Below are positions 21,528 to 32,725 of a stretch of DNA of 64,000 nucleotides, piece after piece. A program made the position numbers and the translations under genes. Within the stretch, counting starts at the first letter, position 1. Each line of letters starts with the position of its first letter. The DNA is from Papilionanthe hookeriana x Papilionanthe teres (Eukaryota; Streptophyta; Magnoliopsida; Asparagales; Orchidaceae): contig CM040425.1 in assembly GCA_022702705.1 (NCBI GenBank), positions 2,728,001-2,792,000 on the forward strand, written 5' to 3'. The notes below the pieces were generated by a model. That model ran no database searches. It saw nothing but the letters and a program-made list of their open reading frames with translations, and was not told the origin of the DNA.

Positions 21528-22383
21528 TTTTCGATCGATATATGAAATTCACAAAAATCGTCACTAAACTTCCTAATATTACTAAGGAGGCTTCCTACAA
21601 CATCTAAGATCAAATTAAAACAAATTTTATGGATTTCTACCGAGTAATTCTTCCACATTTAGGATTTTTCAAAATTTTTCAATGTGGAGAAAATACATGG
21701 TGAAAATAAAAAATTTTTGCATAGGAGTGAAGCACTTACCAAGAGAAGATGAAATCCGGTGTTTTTGAGTGATGAAATCGCCTCTAAATCCAAAATTTCG
21801 TGAGCCACTAGGGTAGTTTTTGCGAAAATGAGAGTTTGGGGATGATGAATAGTGTTTTTGACCGGTCGATTAAAGTGTTTTTCGCGACCTCGCGTCGGCG
21901 ATTTTTCGCCGTCGGCGAGCTATTATTTTCGGAACAAAAAACTCTCGGGAAAAATTCGCTGTCGGTGAGAAATTTTTGCTCTAACCTTCGACGTCGGCGA
22001 GATCGATCTCGCTGTCGGCGGGATTTTCTCGCCGTCGGCGAGATTCCAAAAAATTTAATTTCCGAAATTCGTCACTCATTTTCGTCCTTGATTTGCCTTA
22101 TATTATATTTACGATCACATCATTTATTAATTTAATATGAAGATTAGCTACTTATACACAAACAAATTCACACAACACAACAAATTAACTTTAATATTGA
22201 AATCCATGAGATGTACAAACTAACATAATTTTAAACTCTATAATCAAACTTGATTCTCCAATCCTTACTACTAATCGGCATCGCAAACTAATCCACGACA
22301 CACTAAATGCTAATACAAAACTATGACGCATATCTCAATTAAGTTTGAGATATTCGAATTCATCACTCCACACATAATAAAAT
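21528..22383 (-). promoter_or_regulatory. Leader of B second env-position ORF, with GC palindromes
   Basis: No gene. It holds a cluster of family-B palindromes at 21886-22047, including a perfect CTCGCCGTCGGCGAG at 22028-22042. On the minus strand a good splice donor (G/GTAAGTGC at about 21740) and a plausible acceptor (ATCTTAG at about 21604) lie before the ATG, so the ORF may have been expressed from a spliced RNA. The splice reading is inference. Confidence 0.5.
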
Positions 22384-23594
22384 CTAAATCAAATCAAATA
22401 ACATAAATACAAACATACTATGGAAATCTTTACTACTACTCTTGATGTCGGAATCTTCATCTTCTGCGATATTTTCGATATGACGATGATGCACAAATAA
22501 GTTATAGAAAGGCTCGAAGGGAAACTCCGAAGCGGATTCTTCGGTGATCCAACCCTTACGTCTCGGTAAATGAAGAAAGCTAGCTTCCGGGTGTCCGAAA
22601 TGATCAAAGTGTTCCTTCATCCTCCGATCGATGTGATCGAATAAATCGGATATATTGTCGATTGAATCTCTCACTTTACTGCAGTTCTTTCTCCATTCCT
22701 TTAATTTTCTTCATAAGTAACTCCGTTTTATACGAAATAGGCCTTGCTATAGGATTATTCTATGAAGCTCTATCGAGAGATAAATGTAATTTCATCATTA
22801 TTGTCCAAAGTAGGGAACATATACGTAGGATCGAGCGGCTTCCAAGGTAACAGAACCTTTTCCCAAGCTTCATAAGAAACACAGTACTTGTGCATAATGC
22901 AAAAGTAGTAGATGGGTGTCCTAGTCCGTGAGCTGACCCATGCACAATTAAACCCAATGCAGACATAACAATTATTGATCCAACATCAATAGGCAATCCA
23001 TTTTGAATACAATAATTCAATATAGCGCATTCCTTCGAAACCTTGTTTACCCTCATAGTAGGTAACAATTTAGATGAGATGAAAAAGTGCCGGTGCTTTG
23101 AGACGGGATTCAAAAGTGATGCGGAGAAACTAACATACCCGTCTTCACGCATGTCCCGATCTTCGGTTCATCGGTCGGATATCGAAATATCTCATTCATA
23201 TTATATCGAGAAGGCACAAAATTTGAATTGTGACATATCGATGTGTTTTCTATAGAGAATAATTCCTTTACTCTTGATGGAGTAAACGTCACCCATCTTC
23301 CTCGGACGTAGACATTCTCATTGTTGATCGCATGTAAGTTAGAGTAGAACTCTTTCACAAGCTGGAATAACAACGGCGGACGTAGTGTAACAAAATACCT
23401 CCCGGTGCCGCTTGCGCGATCGTTTCTTCTATCTTCATAGTGGAATTCTCTAATCCTCGATTGACAAATCCCAGTTCCTTGATAACTCTTTTCTTTACCA
23501 AAACCTTGTTGAAGATCCGCTGCGCTTCCGCACTCACAAATTTCCTCCGGTTAAACACTTCAGAATTAGAGGAATCTAAGAATTTGGAGGCCAT
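22384..23594 (-). pseudogene. B env-position ORF, first unit
   Basis: Starts MASKFLDSSNSEVFNRRKF at 23594. Reading passes through several frames (23594-23355, 23373-23110, 23152-22760, 22674-22384). Recognisable core: LVKEFYSNLHAINNENVYVRGRWV, then HFFISSKLLPTMRVNKVSKECAILNYCIQ, then a C-terminal HFDHF and KGWITEESASEFPFEPFYN stretch that aligns with the E unit at 55634-55873. The same plant transposon protein family as the second unit, so the region is a diverged tandem duplication. The function is unknown. Confidence 0.75.
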
Positions 23595-23992
23595 TATGGT
23601 GAATGGAATGAATTCTAGTGAAGAAGGCAGATCTAGAATGATTTAAGAATGGGTTTTCACAAAGGAATTGGTGTTGAAACCGTCCGAATCGGCATTCAAA
23701 TTATAAATAACTCATCTTTATAACTTCCTCGCTTGTCGGCGAGAAGTTTCTCGCCGTCGGCGACTCGGTTATAAAAGCTGAATTTAATTTAGGTGCGAAC
23801 CTCGGCTGTCGGCGAGTATCGACCTCGCCGTCGGCGAGATTCCAAAATAATGTCCAATTTCGCTCTAAATCGAATAATTTCTTTTCTCATCATAATGGTT
23901 CGAATATGTGATGATTCTTAATAATAATTGAGTAGTAAAGTTTCACTAATATAGATTAACTATTAAGATACAATAAAAATAGATAACTAATA
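23595..23992 (-). promoter_or_regulatory. Leader of B first env-position ORF, with GC palindromes
   Basis: No gene. GC palindromes cluster at 23729-23853, including a perfect CTCGCCGTCGGCGAG at 23824-23838. The remainder is AT-rich. Confidence 0.5.
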
Positions 23993-24026
23993 TGGGTTGC
24001 CTCCCATAAAGCGCTTGGTTTAACGT
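23993..24026 (-). promoter_or_regulatory. Post-integrase conserved motif (B)
   Basis: On minus: ACGTTAAACCAAGCGCTT, then TATGGGAGGCAACCCA, directly after the integrase frame. It is nearly identical at 54917-54950 (E) and 63965-63998 (D). It contains the AAGCGCTT palindrome and a TGGG/CCCA stem. The role is unknown. Confidence 0.7.
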
Positions 24027-24028
24027 CG

Positions 24029-25492
24029 TCAACCCGACCTAATTTCAATTATTAATCGAAGTCGACTAAGCATTAAAACCTCTTTATAGTTAGGTCTTAT
24101 ACCTTCGAAATATGGTTTTAATCTATGTCCATTAACTTTAAATTTATGTCCAGTTTTTGGATCTTCGATTTCTATAGTTACGTATGAAAATATTTGAGTT
24201 ATGGTGAAAGGTCCTAACCATCGAGACTTCAATTTTCCAGGAAATAATTTCAATCTAGTATTATATAACAAAACTTCTGTCATCGGTTCAAAATTTCTCT
24301 GATTAATCTTCCGATCATGCCATAATTTCATATTTTCTTTATAAATCCGATCATTATCATATGATTCATTTCTTAATTCTTCCAATTCATTTAATTGCGG
24401 CAATCTTTTCTCACTGAGCTTCCTTCATATTATAATTAAATTCTTTAATCGCCCAATATGCTTTATGTTCTAATTTAGCTGGTAAGTGGCATGTTTTTCC
24501 ATATATAAGCTTGTAAGGATTCATTCCAATCGGAGTTTTATAAGCGATCCTATAAGCCGCTAATGCGATTGTCTAATCTAATAGACCAATCTAACTTATT
24601 TGGGTTTACTGATTTTTCTAAAATACGTTTAATCTCACGATTAGATACTTCGGCTAATCCATTAGTTTGTGGATGATAAGCGGTGGATATCTTATGAGTA
24701 ATATTGTATTTTTCTACTAGTTTGTGAATGTATTTATTTCTAAAATGAGTTCCTCCAGTCAGTGATAATCACTCTCGGCATTCCAAATCTAGTAAAAATA
24801 TTTTTCATCAGAAATTTTGAAACACTCTTAGCATCACACCTAGGTAAATCTTGTGCCTCGATCCATTTGGAAACATAATCAACAGCTACTAATATATATG
24901 AGTTTCCAAATGAAGGAATAAAAGGTCCCATAAAATCTAATCCCCAAACATCGAAAATTTCGACTTCTAATATAAAATTCGGAGGCATTTCGTTTCTTCT
25001 AGATATATTTCCTTCTCTTTGACATTTATCGCAAGTTTTAATATATTTGTATACATCTCTAAATAGAGTGGGCCAGTAAAATCCAGATTGTAGAATCTTA
25101 TAAGCAGTTTTATCAGTCCCAAAATGTCCTCCAAAATCAGAATCATGACATTTTTGAATAATTGGTTCAGTTTCTTCATAAGATACACATCTTCTAATAA
25201 TTAAATCCTTACATTGCTTATATAAATATGGTTCATCCCAAAAATAAGTTTTCATATCATGGATGAATTTTTTCTGTTTTTGCAAAGTTAGCATAGGTGG
25301 TAAAATATTACTAACTATATAGTTTACTATATCAGCATACCATGATATTTTCCACTCATTGATATTATATAGTTGTTCATCGGGAAAAGCATGCATAATT
25401 TCATTTTCAATATCAGATAATTCATGATTTTCTAATCTTGATAAATGATCCGCAATTTGATTATCGAGTTCCTTTCTTATTAACGATCTCAA
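24029..25492 (-). pseudogene. B integrase
   Basis: Frame 25492-24740 begins at the end of RNase H and holds the zinc-binding HHCC module (CHDSDFGGHFG … CDKCQ) and the first two catalytic positions: Asp in VWGLDFMG and Asp in VIITD, where the usual DGGSHF has become DWRNSF. The third catalytic Glu is still readable in a shifted frame near 24650 (HPQTNGLAEVSNREIK). Frame 24403-24029 carries the C-terminal GPY/F-type module (SRWLGPFTITQIF). Integrase joins cDNA ends to host DNA with 5-bp staggered cuts. The copy has at least one frameshift and is inactive. Confidence 0.88.
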
Positions 25493-26832
25493 AATCGAAT
25501 TCTTGCATTAATAGCATCCATCTAATTAATCTTGGTTTGGAATCTTTCTTTTGCATTAAATATTTGATAGTGAGAATGATCGATATGCACGATACATTTT
25601 GTTCCAATCGGATAAGGTCTAAATTTATTAAAACCATATACTACCGCTAATATATTCTCTTTACGTAGCTTGTATAATTTATTTCGGCATCATTTAGAGT
25701 TTTACTAGCATAGTATATAACTTTAAAAATATTTTCATATCTTTGCCTAGAAGCTGCTCCTACGGCATAATCACTAGCATCACACATAAGCTCGAATGGT
25801 TTCTCCAGGTTAGGTGAAACTATTATAGGTCTTGTAATTAATTTTTCTTTTAAGAGTTCAAAAGCATTCGGGCATTCGATTGTAAATTCAAATTTCTTGT
25901 CCTTTTCGAGAAGTTGGCATAGAGGTTTAGTAATTTTTGAAAAATCTTTTATATAGCGTACGTAGAATCCGGCATGTCCAGAAAACTTCTTACCCCTTTT
26001 ACCGTAGTTGGAGGTGGTAATTTAGCTATAACTTGAATTTTTGCGGGGTCCACTTCCATGTCTTTTTACGAAATTTTATGCCCTAATACAATGCCGCATG
26101 ACCATAAATTGACATTTCTCCCAGATTTAGAACTAAATTTGTTTTCTCGCATATTTCTAATACTTTTTCAAGATGAGTTAAGCATGTGTCAAATGATGTT
26201 CCAAATACGGAGAAATCATCCATAAATACTTCTATTCCATTGTCGATTAACTTACTAAATATAGACATCATACATCTACGGAATGTTCTTTGGTGCATTA
26301 CATAATCCAAAAGACATTCTTCGAAAAGCGAAAGTTCCATAAGGACTAGTAAATGTAGTTTTCTCTTGATCCTCGGGAGCAATTTGTATTTGATGATAAC
26401 CGGTGTATCCATCTAGAAAACAAAAATACTTATGTCCAGGCTAATCTATCTAACATACGAGTGCAGAAATGGTAAAGGGAAGTGATCTTTCTGGTGGCGG
26501 TATTTAATTTCCTATAATCGATACATATACGCCAACCGGTAACTTGTCTTATAGGAATAAGATCGTTATTTTCATTGGCGAGTGACGGTCGCTCCTCCCT
26601 TCTTAGGAACACGGTGAATTGGGCTTACCGCAATCTTCGTCGGAAATAGGATATATAATACTATTATCTAACCATTTTAAAATTTGTTTCTTAACTACTT
26701 CTTTCATTATCGGGTTTAATCTCCTTTGGGGATGCTGCTTTAGGTTTATGTTCATCATCTAAAATAATTCTATGCATACGGATTGAAGGACTAATTCCTT
26801 TAATATCCGCTAAACTCCGACCAAAAGTTTTC
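25493..26832 (-). pseudogene. B reverse transcriptase and RNase H
   Basis: Broken frames at 26612-26430 (QVTGWRICIDYRKLN, an RT fingers/palm motif) and 26412-26083, which includes the catalytic box VFMDDFSVFG. RNase H is readable only in pieces: the final catalytic Asp survives as HIDHS near 25590. Several frameshifts and stops. In Athila-like elements this part follows protease directly in the same polyprotein. Confidence 0.85.
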
Positions 26833-27812
26833 TTATATTTTTTTAAAGTTTCTAAAAGTTTTTGTTCTTGAGATTCGTTTAAAGCGAGATGAAATAATAG
26901 CTGGTAAAGTTGAAGAATTACCTAAATAAGCATATTTCAAATGATCGGGTAATATTTTTAGCTCGAGTTCAGGAGGTTTAATAATTGATGGAACTATATT
27001 CTTGTCGGTGTTTTCGGTATTATCCAAAAATTCAAATCTTTCACGAATATAATCTAGTTCTTTATTATTATCTTTAATTAATTCAGTGTTTTCTTTTTCT
27101 AATTTATCTTCGTAATATTCCTTAAAATGTTCTTGTTGTAAATGTTCAAGTATTTCCATCCGAAAACATTCATCATCTTTTTCTAGCGCATGATATTTCA
27201 TTGATTTTGCAATATTAAATGTAAGTTTTTGGTCATTTACTCTCATAGTTAATTCTCCTTTCTGAACATCAATCATAGCTTTTCCAGTAGCTAAAAATGG
27301 TCTTCCTAAAATGATAGGAATTTCTTTATCTTCCTCCATATCTAAAACAATAAAATCTCTTGGGAAGATAAATTTATCCACTTTTACTAACACATCTTCA
27401 ATAACTCCCTTAGGATAGGTAACCGAACGATCGGCTAATTGAAGGGTTACTTGAAGTAGGTGTAATTTTTCCTAATCCTAATCTCTTAAAAATCGATAGA
27501 GGCATTAGATTGATGCTTGCTCTAAGTCGCACAAAGCTTTTCCATAAAATTTTTCTCCTATAGCGCGGGGTATAGTGAAACTACCGGGATCTTTCAATTT
27601 TCGGAAGCTTCTTCGAATAATAGCACTACACTCTTCACTAAGTGTGATTGTTTCATTATCGGTGAATTTTCTTTTCTTATTTAGAATATCTTTCATAAAT
27701 TTTACATAATTTGGCATCTGATCTAAAGCTTCGACAAAAGGTATATTGATTGTTAATTTCTTTAATATTTCAAGGAATTTAGCAAATTGTTTATCTTTTT
27801 TATGTTGAGCTA
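26833..27812 (-). pseudogene. B protease region, joined directly to tRNA-derived sequence
   Basis: The frame starts immediately after the tRNA-derived segment with the pre-protease sequence (KFLEILKKLTINIPFVEAL), so all of gag upstream is missing. The active-site box is damaged: CDLGASI has lost one base and reads CDLEQASI (about 27520), a frameshift in the catalytic motif. Frame 27393-26833 keeps ILGRPFLATGKAMIDVQKGE and the linker to RT. Confidence 0.85.
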
Positions 27813-27887
27813 GTCATTGTAGTATAGTGGTGAGTATTCCCGCCTGTCACGCGGGTGACCCGGGTTTGATCCCCGGCAACGGCGCCA
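27813..27887 (+). tRNA. tRNA-Asp(GTC)-derived sequence with CCA, copied from a primer tRNA
   Basis: 72-nt cloverleaf plus CCA. Acceptor GTCATTG (27813-27819) pairs with CAACGGC (27877-27883) with one A:C mismatch. The anticodon stem is CCCGC/GCGGG with loop CTGTCAC and anticodon GTC at 27846-27848. T-arm CCGGG/CCCGG has loop TTTGATC. Relative to the usual plant tRNA-Asp I see CG to CA in the acceptor and CG to TG in the T-loop, both typical of decay at methylated CpG. CCA is present in DNA, yet plant nuclear tRNA genes do not encode it. The last 18 nt are exactly the PBS of B, and the rest begins exactly at A58. This points to reverse transcription of a whole mature primer tRNA rather than to a resident tRNA gene. 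Confidence 0.93.
27870..27887 (-). promoter_or_regulatory. PBS of B (tRNA-Asp)
   Basis: TGGCGCCGTTGCCGGGGA on minus, 6 nt after the LTR end (GGGTCA + AGTTTT). It is contiguous with the remaining tRNA complement. Confidence 0.95.
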
Positions 27888-27893
27888 AAAACT

Positions 27894-29545
27894 TGACCCA
27901 CAATTTTATCTTATGATATTTTTAATTTAATTGCAACGACGCCAAAAACTTGACCCCGCTATATTATATGTATAGAATTGTAATTGTTTATGTTGTGGAT
28001 GCTACGCAAGTATACGTATCGTATCAGTAATACGAGGACTCTAGTGGAGTCTCAGTTATCGAATCCACGGGGAAATAGAAAATTAAATAACAACTAATTT
28101 TAAAATAATAATAATAATAATAATTTTAAAATAGTATACGAAAATTTGGAATTCTAAATTTAAGCGCAATAAAGTAAACTAAGTATTTTAATTAGGTAAC
28201 TTAACTAAGTAGAAAATTAATGCGTATTGAAAGTGCAGGAAATTAAACTAATTGCTAAATAAGTCTTAACTATTCGGAAAAAGTATATTTCCCCTTGTTT
28301 AGAAATTTAAGTGATTGATGAATTTAAATAGATAATTTTAAGGTATTGTGACAAATAGGAGCATTCCTATTCTTTACCCTTTAGTCGAGTGTAAAGAATA
28401 TTGACTAATCTCTATGTTTGATTGCGGAATCGCGGCTGAAGCTGGGAGGATACCGATTGCCACTTAAGAGCTCCCACGTTCCCCTCGCATGAGGGCTAAC
28501 ATCTACACTTCGGCTCTCAAACAATAGGACCGAATTGAATATTTTAGTACGTCACACTAAAATGCTCGATTCTACGCCCGATGATATTATTTCCTTATTT
28601 ATTTGCACCTTCCTTCAAGGCTTTTGAATTCCTCGAATATCCGATGTAATTTTTACTATAGTTGATATTCAACATATTTTAACAAATCAAATGGCCAGTT
28701 TGAAAGTAAATTAAGTTTTAAGTAAAAATTATCACAATTTATTAATATATATAAAAGTACTTACATTTTAAGTTCATCAAGTCACTTAATTTCATAACAG
28801 GGAGAAAGACTAATAAACTACTCAGAATGCATAGGAACTTAACTAAGCATGGATTTCATTTAAAGTTAAAAACAATAAATACAAATACTTATCTCGATTT
28901 ATCCCCAAGTAGACTCCTCGTAGTTTCTTTGACTCTTCCTTCTAGTACAGCAAGACTCACTAAAAACTCACTAACTCACTAAAAACTCACTAATTACACT
29001 AATTAAGACTCTAAAGACAACTCACACACATAAATAAAAGACTCTTAAGACACAAATTGACACACATAACACAAAATAACACACCTTTATAACACACCCT
29101 TATAACACACACTTATAAGCTGAATTTCGGTCTCTATATATAGAGGTGAGCAAAGGACCAAGAGGTGTGTAAGCATCCCTTCAAAAAGTGTCCAGGTTCA
29201 ATGTATCTGCGCCATTTGAACTTCCTCGCCGTCGGCGACGAACTACCTCGCTGTCGGCGAGGCTTCAGAAGGTCTTCGAGCTGCTGCCATCTCGGCGTCG
29301 GCGGGCTCGAGCTCACTCGTCGGCGAGACGAGTTATAAATACTCGAATTTCTTCACAGTACCCTCGCCGTCGGCGAGCTCGATCTCGCCGTCGGTGACTC
29401 AGCACAAATTGCATTATTTTCTTCCTTTTTGCTCCAAATCTGCTCCTTTTTATGATTTTTGCTTTTATCACCTAAATTCTCCATTCCTGCAACAAAATAA
29501 AGAAAATACCTTTCTTTAAAGTGCAATTTCATCAAAAATAGGTAT
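27894..29545 (-). repeat. B right (5') LTR, main part
   Basis: Minus-strand LTR from the X3 insertion site to GGGTCA at 27894. Together with 37063-37091 it is 1681 bp, close to the 1674 bp of the left LTR. It carries GC palindromes (29222-29398, including a perfect CTCGCCGTCGGCGAG at 29363-29377), the TATA palindrome (29131-29146), the AATAGGA hairpin (28355-28372) and the decayed internal LTR-end/PBS (27933-27955). Confidence 0.92.
29541..29545 (+). repeat. TSD of X3 (GGTAT), left copy
   Basis: GGTAT at 29541-29545 is repeated at 37058-37062, directly flanking X3. Removing X3 and one copy restores the B LTR sequence seen at 17240-17270. Confidence 0.95.
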
Positions 29546-31922
29546 TGTTGACCTCATTTTTGATGAGGTCTTTTCTTCTCTCTTTAGTACTTAGGATCTA
29601 GCCTTAGGCTTTTCCTTTGACTATCCTAGAGGACTAGAATTGGGGCCCACCACTTAGAAATTCAAACCACTTCTTAACTCCCTGCAAACTCCACAAAATT
29701 GATTGTAGACCCCTAATCACCTAGAGGGTTGAAATTAAATGTGGAAGTTTAAAGGATGAGTTCTTATAGGACTCTTTGGCCTTAGGACGCTCACAGGTGG
29801 CACAGTGCGGTGAAGGGTTGGCTTACACACACACTACACCTATACACTGCACTTTCACACACCTCTTAAAACCACGACCATATCCGATTTGACTTCCTAA
29901 CTCATGCGGGTGATTCGCATGGATGGTCCTTAACCCACTAAGCCCTTGGTAAGAGGGTTAGGAACAACATAGTGGATGCCTCGAATGAGTCCCTTCATGG
30001 CTCATGTGGGCTTGATGTGGCTTCATGGCTCAACCAAAATGATTTCATTCCACTTACACTCACCCGATCTTCAATTTTCCAAATTTTCGATTTTTGACCC
30101 CGGGACCCTATACCGCTTGCTTTACCCAAAACCTTTAAAATTACCCAAATTTTTCTAAAATCTCCAAATCACCCAAGAATCCCCAAAATCAATCCCAAAC
30201 ATTTCCACATTACTCAAATTGATCATCCATACCCAAAAATACCAAAAATTCCAAAAATACCTCCCAATACCCTCCAAATACCCAAAATACCCCTCTTAGC
30301 CAAAAAATCCAAAAATTCAGAAAATTCCCAGAAAATTCCAAAAAATCCCAAATATTCCCAATTTCATTTTGTTCAACTACACCATGGGCCAACTTTGTCA
30401 ATTTTCCCCACTTTTATCAAAATCCCCAATTTGACCCATTTTAACCCAAAGTGAACCCAATGTCAAACCAAACCTATCCAATTGACCCAAATTCTGGTCC
30501 AATTCAATTCTAAACTTCAATTCAACATCCCCAACACCAATATAGACCAAATCCGAGTCCAATTTGATTGACATTTGGATCCAATTTCACTTTGGGCCTT
30601 AAAGCCCAATTTGGACCCATGACCCAAACTTAGCCCAAACTCACCCAATTCAACTCCAATTAACCCCAAATCTTTTCTAAACCTTCCTTAACATCCCCAT
30701 AAAGAAAAAACTAACATGATTTACCCAAAATTTAGACCCAAACCCCACTCAAATTCAACCCCGAAATCAAAAGGCCCAATTTTGACATAAACCTAAACTT
30801 AACCCGAATGAACCCGAATCCCAAAATCAAAACCTAACCAAAGCCAAAACCTCTTTGAAACACTCCCATAAACATTTCCCAACATTAATTTTACATCAAT
30901 TTTAACTTTAGCCCAACTTTGGCCCATGGTAGCCCATTTTGGCCCACCTTAGCCTCTTTACCAAAAGGCCCATATCCAACCCAATTCAAACCCAAATCAC
31001 CTCAAATTTGTTTCAAACCACTCATGACACATCCCTAAACCAAAACCAACAATTATTTGGCCCAAACTTTTACAAAAATTCCCATCCATGAACTCATTCT
31101 TAAACCTAAAGGCCCACTTCCTTAAACCACTTTAAAAAGTCCACCCAAGACCATTTCAAAAGCCCAAGTTTTTAATCCAAAGCCCACATGACATTTACCC
31201 ACAGCATCCATTTAATCAAAATCACCCCTAAGTTTTAAAATCATCATTAAGCCATTCCAAATCAAGCTTCATGAAAATTCTCCACCAAAATACCAAAATT
31301 CCTAAATTCTATTTCCATGAAGTTGACTAAACTTTTCCCAAGCCAAATGGAGCCATGAACAAGCCATTCTCGAAGCCACATGAAGCCATGAGGGCTTTGA
31401 CTTGTCATTAGTCCATTTATGGCAAGAAGAGGGGGTTCTTTCTTAAACCTCCCTTAAACCTTTTTTACCTTAAGCATGTCACACACTATACCATGCTTAG
31501 CCACCTCACCATGGATGGGGACTTCACTACCCCGATTCAGGTGACCCAAATGATTCTCCCTCGGCCCAAGGTCAAGCCTTGGATGGTGAACCTAGCCCAA
31601 ATGCATGTGTTGAACCAAACCAAGCCAAAATAAGCCTTCTCCCATTCCATTTAAATCAACCTCCTTTACACATGTCCATGGCGATTGATGCGCACTAAAC
31701 CACGGCCACGACCCACTGAACAAGATGGTGACCGAGTGCACGGCCGGCCGGCCACCGGGCCGCCGGAAAACACCATGGCCGAGACCTTGGGAGGAGCCGA
31801 AAAATTCAATTCTCCCTTGCCGACTTGTCTCGACCCAAATGGACGAGCATAGCTCTCCTTCTCCTCACCGGAAGCGGTCGATCCCGGCCTTAAACCCCCA
31901 CAGGAGGCCCTCCACCCTCTCC

Positions 31923-31930
31923 TATTTAAA
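31923..31930 (+). promoter_or_regulatory. Putative TATA box of X3 LTR
   Basis: TATTTAAA, 2377 bp from the LTR start, with the same downstream ACACCACCTCC context as in X1 and X2. Confidence 0.55.
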
Positions 31931-32519
31931 CACCACCTCCTCTCGGCCATGAAAGGTGTTGAACCAGACCATACCAAAACTCTGCCAAAATCACTCCTCA
32001 CTCCCCTCCAGACTTAGAGCAATTGATCCCCACTGTCCTCCTGCTCTAATCCCCATTGATTGAGCTCAATTTTGGAGCTCAATTCTCGAGCCGAGAATAG
32101 GACACTCCTGAATCCTCCACCAAAATCAAATTAAACTCACCTACACCTTCACCGAGCCACGAGAAGAAGTTTTCCGGTGAAAGCCCCTCTCCGGGCCACC
32201 CGGTTGTTCCGGACTCCAAAGGTTGTGATCGGCCTTGGTGGAAATTACACACTGAGCGATTCACCACATCCACGGAGCTTCATCCCCAGCCTCCTGCGGC
32301 TCCAACGAACGTGCCGAACATCTACGATCGAGGCTTCACCTCTCGAGCCAATGTATGGATCAATTCTTCATCCCGAGCTTCGAACATTCTCCATTTCAAA
32401 TGAGTCGATTTCAATGAGCATTAGCCGTATAGATGTGTTCGTCTCTTGAGACGAATCCATAGAGCATAAGAACATAAAAATCCATGGAGAATTGAGTGAG
32501 ATCTTAGGGCTAGAAGGTA

Positions 32520-32725
32520 GACGGCTCTCGGGTTAGGACGCTCGGGGACGATGAACGGATGCCGTTCATTCAATACACGCGCGGACGGACGGCTCAGATG
32601 GCGTCGGATCGGCAAACGATACGTGAACCGCGGGCCGCGTGGCGCTGACTCGGAAGGCGGCGTCGAATGGGAGCGCGCCGCGTGGCTGTTCGGAGACGCT
32701 GAGGTTGACGCGAGCGCCGATGTGG
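32520..32725 (+). other. CpG-rich block in X3 LTR
   Basis: About 200 bp rich in CG dinucleotides, at the same LTR offset as in X1 and X2. Confidence 0.6.

Noticed and set aside
27813..27887. A functional nuclear tRNA-Asp gene
   Set aside because: CCA is encoded, the 3' flank is the LTR end, the acceptor stem has a mismatch and the B box has lost its CG, and no T-run terminator follows at once. A copied primer tRNA explains all of this.
31666..32001. 111-codon antisense ORF in X3
   Set aside because: Same LTR position as the X1 frame. The similarity is that expected from the DNA similarity of the LTRs.
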